Shown here in pieces: positions 51,784 through 54,708 of a DNA stretch of 54,708 nt (position 1 is the stretch's first letter; each line of letters begins with the position of its first letter). This DNA is from Pseudomonadota bacterium (lineage in GTDB: Bacteria > Pseudomonadota > Gammaproteobacteria > Burkholderiales > Burkholderiaceae_C): the NCBI GenBank assembly GCA_963204815.1, contig CAUJHQ010000003.1, forward strand, positions 1-54,708, in the 5' to 3' direction. The position numbers were made by a program, and so were the translations under genes. A model generated the notes under the pieces. The model searched no databases, was not told where the DNA came from, and worked only from the letters and a program-made list of their open reading frames with translations.

Positions 51784-53682
51784 CTACGACGCCGCGGCGA
51801 CGCCCTGGCCGGCCTCGGCCCCGATCGGCGGCGGCAGCGACACCGGCTGCGTCTCGGAGTACACCGGCCCCACCTGCCGCAGGTGGCGCTGGCCGACCTG
51901 GCGGGCCAGCCAGGCGGTGAGCTGCGGCGCCGGCAACGGCCGGCTCAGCAGGTAGCCCTGCATCTCGTCGCAGCCCAGCGCGAGCAGGAACTCGGCCTGC
52001 GCATCGGTCTCCACGCCTTCGGCGACGACCTTCATGTTCAGGCTGTGGCCCATCGCGACGACGGCGGTGGCGATGGCGGCGTCTTCGGCGTCGTGCGGCA
52101 GTTCGCTGACGAAGCTGCGGTCGATCTTCAGCGTGTCGACGTCGAAGCGCTTCAGGTAGCTGAGCGACGAATGGCCGGTGCCGAAGTCGTCGATCGCCAC
52201 GCGCACGCCCATCGCGGCCAGCGAGGCCAGCACGTTGCGGTTGGCCTCGTTGTCTTCCATCAGCAGGCTCTCGGTGAGCTCGAGCTCCAGCCGGTGCGGC
52301 GCGATGCCGGTCTCGGCCAGCGTCTGGGCGACGAACTTCGCCAGGTACTCCTGGCGGAACTGGCGCGCCGACAGGTTGACGGCCACGTTCAGCGGCGGCA
52401 GGCCGCTGGCGTCCCAGGCGGCCAGCTGCTGCAGCGCGGTGCGCAGCACCCATGCGCCCACCGGCAGGATCAGGCCGCTGTCCTCCAGCGCGCCGATGAA
52501 GCGGTCGGGCGCGACCGTGCCGTGGCCGGGGCGGTGCCAGCGGATGAGCGCCTCGACGCCGGTGATCTCGCCGGTCGCGAGCGCGGCCTTCGGCTGGTAG
52601 AAGACGACGAACTCGCGCTGCTCGTGGGCGCGGCGCAGGCTGTTCTCCAGCTGCAGGCGCGCCGCCACCTCGGCGCTCAGTTCCTGGCTGTAGAAGCTGT
52701 AGGTGCTGCGGCCCATCGCCTTGCTGCGGTACATCGCCATGTCGGTGTGGCGGATCAGCCCGTCGAGGTCGGCGTCGTCGGCCGGGAACATCGAGATGCC
52801 GATCGAGGCCGACACGTAGAGGTCGGTCTCCAGCATGCGCACCGGGCGCTCCAGCACTTCGAGGATGCGGCGCGCGATCTGCGCCGCCTCGTCGGGGCCG
52901 GCCACTTCCTCGGCGATGACGGTGAACTCGTCGCCGCCCAGGCGCGACACGGTGAAGGCGTCCTCGGCGCTGCTGCGCCGGGTCACCGAGTCGACCTCGC
53001 GCAGGCAGCCCTTCAGCGCCTCGGCCACGTGGCGCAGCAGCTGGTCGCCGACGTCGTGGCCCAGGCTGTCGTTGATGACCTTGAAGTTGTCGAGGTCCAG
53101 GAACATCAGCGCCATCGGCGTGCCGGTGCGGCGCGCGCGCGCCATCGCCTGCGCCAGGCGGTCGCGGAACAGCACGCGGTTGGGCAGGCCGGTGAGGCTG
53201 TCGTAGTTGGCCAGGAACGTGAGCCGTTCCTGCGTGAGCTTGCGGTCGGTGATGTCGCGCACGACCATGATGCGCTGCGGCCGGTCGTCGAGCTGCGCTT
53301 CGCTGACCGTGAGCTCCACCGGGAAGGTGCTGCCGGTGCGGCGGCGTGCCGTCGTCTCCCACTGGCCGCTCGGGTAGCCGGCGTCCTCGGTGCCCAGCGG
53401 CGTCAGCCAGCGCGAGATCTGGGTGCCGATCACGGCCTCGGCAACGGCGCCGAGCATCTCGGCGGCCACCGGGCTGCAGCGGCGCACGCGGCCGTCGGCG
53501 GTGCAGGTGAGCAGGCCGCTCTCGGACTGCTCGAAGAGGCGCAGCAGATGGTCGGCGCCCGACGCGCGCACCGGCTCGCCCGGCTTGGGCACGCGGCGGC
53601 GCGTGGCCGGCGGCTTGGCGCCGAGCCGGATGCCGGTCCGCACCATCCACTCGCCCAGGCGACGCTTCAGGCCACGGCTCAC
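51784..53682 (-). CDS. PAS-GGDEF-EAL cyclic-di-GMP signalling protein
   Basis: The 632-residue soluble protein has a PAS domain (45-145, ending VVRDITDRK), a GGDEF domain (150-320) with intact RLGGDEF (249-253), and an EAL domain (355-595). The EAL catalytic residues are visible: E377-A-L, ELTESLLM, DDFGTGHSS, the K in TLKIDRSFV and AEGVET, so it could both make and break c-di-GMP. The inhibitory I-site R228-E-V-D231 is separated from GGDEF by 17 residues instead of 5 because of a 12-residue insert. I chose GTG 53682 because GGGAG lies 8 nt upstream. The longer frame antisense to guaC is not used. It may set the ligand level for the YcgR-like protein. Confidence 0.93.
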   Translation of the reverse strand: MSRGLKRRLGEWMVRTGIRLGAKPPATRRRVPKPGEPVRASGADHLLRLFEQSESGLLTCTADGRVRRCSPVAAEMLGAVAEAVIGTQISRWLTPLGTEDAGYPSGQWETTARRRTGSTFPVELTVSEAQLDDRPQRIMVVRDITDRKLTQERLTFLANYDSLTGLPNRVLFRDRLAQAMARARRTGTPMALMFLDLDNFKVINDSLGHDVGDQLLRHVAEALKGCLREVDSVTRRSSAEDAFTVSRLGGDEFTVIAEEVAGPDEAAQIARRILEVLERPVRMLETDLYVSASIGISMFPADDADLDGLIRHTDMAMYRSKAMGRSTYSFYSQELSAEVAARLQLENSLRRAHEQREFVVFYQPKAALATGEITGVEALIRWHRPGHGTVAPDRFIGALEDSGLILPVGAWVLRTALQQLAAWDASGLPPLNVAVNLSARQFRQEYLAKFVAQTLAETGIAPHRLELELTESLLMEDNEANRNVLASLAAMGVRVAIDDFGTGHSSLSYLKRFDVDTLKIDRSFVSELPHDAEDAAIATAVVAMGHSLNMKVVAEGVETDAQAEFLLALGCDEMQGYLLSRPLPAPQLTAWLARQVGQRHLRQVGPVYSETQPVSLPPPIGAEAGQGVAAAS

Positions 53683-53814
53683 TGGCGGTGCTCCCGGGCG
53701 GACGGCGGGACTTTCGGAACGGATCTGAACGTCATGGTCGGCAGCGGGGACGCGGAAGGACCCCGACGCCGGCTTATCGGGTCTGCGGCGACCGATCTTG
53801 AGACGCCGGCCGCG

Positions 53815-53952
53815 TAGAATTCGCCACCGGGCCCAAATTCTGGCGCCCGGTTCGTCCCCGGCGGCCCACCGATCCTTCTGGTGGCTTCTTCGCCGGGGCC
53901 GGGTCGGCCAGGTCAAGCGCTCTTCCCTTGCGTTTTCTTCGGAAGCCTGACC
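53815..53952 (+). promoter_or_regulatory. Promoter and structured leader of guaC
   Basis: TAGAAT (53815-53820) is a probable -10. Hairpin 1 is ACCGGGC (53826-53832) with GCCCGGT (53845-53851), with a competing pair CGCCA (53822-53826) and TGGCG (53841-53845). Hairpin 2 is CCCCGGCG (53856-53863) with CGCCGGGG (53891-53898), enclosing CCACC/GGTGG. A third fold pairs CTTCC (53922-53926) with GGAAG (53941-53945), the likely ribosome site, and GGTCA (53911-53915) with TGACC just before the ATG. It is not a riboswitch class I recognise. The region 53683-53814 upstream shows nothing clear. Confidence 0.5.
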
Positions 53953-54708
53953 ATGGAAATCTTCGACTACGACAACATCCTGCTGCTGCCGCGCAAGTGC
54001 CGCGTCGACAGCCGCGCCGAGTGCGACCCCTCGGTGGAGTTCGGCGGCCGCCGCTTCGCGCTGCCGGTGGTGCCGGCCAACATGAAGACCGTGCTCGACG
54101 AGCCGATCAGCGAGATGCTGGCGCGCAGCGGCCACTTCTACGTCATGCACCGCTTCGACCTCGACAGCGTGGCCTACGCGCGCCAGATGCGCGACAAGGG
54201 CCTTTTCGTGTCGCTCAGTTCGGGCGTGAAGCCGCACGACTTCGACGTCATCGACCGCCTCGCGGCCGACGGCGTGGGCGCCGACTACATCACGATCGAC
54301 ATCGCCCACGGCCACGCCGAAAGCGTGCGCAAGGCCATCGAGCACATCAAGCAGCGGCTGCCGAAGACCTTCGTCATCGCCGGCAATGTGGCCACGCCGG
54401 AAGCGGTGATCGACCTCGAGAACTGGGGCGCCGACGCCACCAAGGTGGGCGTGGGCCCGGGCAAGGTGTGCATCACGAAGCTGAAGACCGGCTTCGGCAC
54501 CGGCGGCTGGCAGCTGAGCGCGCTGAAGTGGTGTGCGCGCGTCGCCACCAAGCCCATCATCGCCGACGGCGGCATCCGCCACCACGGCGACATCGCCAAG
54601 AGCGTGCGCTTCGGCGCCGCGATGGTGATGATCGGCTCGCTGTTCGCCGGCCACGAGGAAAGCCCGGGCCAGACGGTGGAGGTCGACGGCAAGCGCTACA
54701 AGGAGTAC
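53953..54708 (+). CDS. guaC: GMP reductase (N-terminal 252 residues; cut by window edge)
   Basis: GuaC deaminates GMP to IMP with NADPH, feeding guanine nucleotides back into the purine pool. The visible part starts [20 protein letters not shown] and is a TIM barrel of the IMPDH/GMPR family. Catalytic Cys is C173 in [19 protein letters not shown], and the flavin-free phosphate loop [20 protein letters not shown] follows. The [11 protein letters not shown] block also fits. The sequence resembles the Bacillus-type GMP reductase much more than E. coli GuaC, and it has no CBS domains, which separates it from IMP dehydrogenase. The frame is open to the last base. GGAAG at 53941 serves as ribosome site. 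Confidence 0.93.
   Translation, partial: MEIFDYDNILLLPRKCRVDSRAECDPSVEFGGRRFALPVVPANMKTVLDEPISEMLARSGHFYVMHRFDLDSVAYARQMRDKGLFVSLSSGVKPHDFDVIDRLAADGVGADYITIDIAHGHAESVRKAIEHIKQRLPKTFVIAGNVATPEAVIDLENWGADATKVGVGPGKVCITKLKTGFGTGGWQLSALKWCARVATKPIIADGGIRHHGDIAKSVRFGAAMVMIGSLFAGHEESPGQTVEVDGKRYKEY

Noticed and set aside
53683..54654. Upstream extension of the GGDEF-EAL gene opposite guaC
   Set aside because: The sequence there is antisense to a clear GMP reductase; a GTG with GGGAG at 53682 is the better start.
1..54708. Search for mobile elements, tRNA/rRNA, CRISPR and attachment sites
   Set aside because: I saw no transposase or integrase motifs, no cloverleaf candidates, no regularly spaced repeats and no direct repeats flanking the restriction-modification gene.

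Overview
The window is a GC-rich (around 70%) chromosomal segment with tight operons, GTG/TTG starts and many 1–11 nt overlaps. Its content is typical of a motile betaproteobacterium of the order Burkholderiales: a fliC-fliD-fliS-fliT block next to fliE/fliFGHIJKLMNOPQR, an xseB-ispA-dxs-folE2 run, a Bug-type periplasmic binding protein, and a ppk1-sixA pair. A Rubrivivax/Leptothrix/Methylibium-like relative is the best guess. This placement is an inference from gene order and protein character, not from a marker gene.

Layout. Positions 1–16705 form a nearly complete flagellar late-gene and export/basal-body locus. It holds the end of one flagellin gene, a second complete flagellin, the cap protein, the chaperones, a PilZ (YcgR-like) protein, an inserted pair of type IV pilin-like genes, fliE on the opposite strand, and then fliF to fliR. 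Sigma-28 promoters are readable before fliD and fliS, and a third lies before the chemoreceptor gene at 32229. Positions 16710–22545 (minus strand) carry a fumarylacetoacetase-family enzyme, a Bug protein, folE2, and the isoprenoid precursor genes dxs-ispA with xseB. Positions 22560–26950 carry an orphan Rieske oxygenase behind a structured leader, a DMT permease, a solute-binding-like protein, a mercaptopyruvate sulfurtransferase and a universal stress protein. Positions 26966–29919 encode a single-chain MmeI-like restriction-modification enzyme whose specificity region differs in composition from the rest of the gene.

Positions 29930–35683 hold a stand-alone CZB zinc-sensor protein, a small membrane protein, a chemoreceptor, a ZIP metal transporter, a Tat-exported dienelactone hydrolase and exopolyphosphatase. 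Positions 35708–42653 hold a 1428-residue hybrid sensor kinase ending in an HPt domain, SixA (a phosphatase family that acts on HPt domains) and polyphosphate kinase behind a probable Pho box. Positions 42732–43719 encode an unrecognised two-gene unit: a cytoplasmic NlpC/P60-like cysteine-hydrolase candidate followed by a small secreted Cys-rich protein, a layout resembling an effector/immunity pair. The remainder is polA, a DUF2782 protein, thrB, a membrane protein, a class II aldolase, uvrD, a GGDEF-EAL protein, and the start of guaC behind a structured leader.

The themes that tie the window together are motility and its control (flagellum, PilZ, GGDEF-EAL, chemoreceptor, CZB), polyphosphate/phosphorelay metabolism, and a recurring promoter layout in which a -10 hexamer sits 6–7 nt before the start codon (candidate leaderless mRNAs at eight genes). 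No tRNA, rRNA, CRISPR array, insertion sequence or integrase gene was seen. No gap without a gene exceeds about 270 nt; the largest are 53683–53952 (guaC leader), 22546–22766 (Rieske leader), 1197–1381, 155–329 and 2819–2991.
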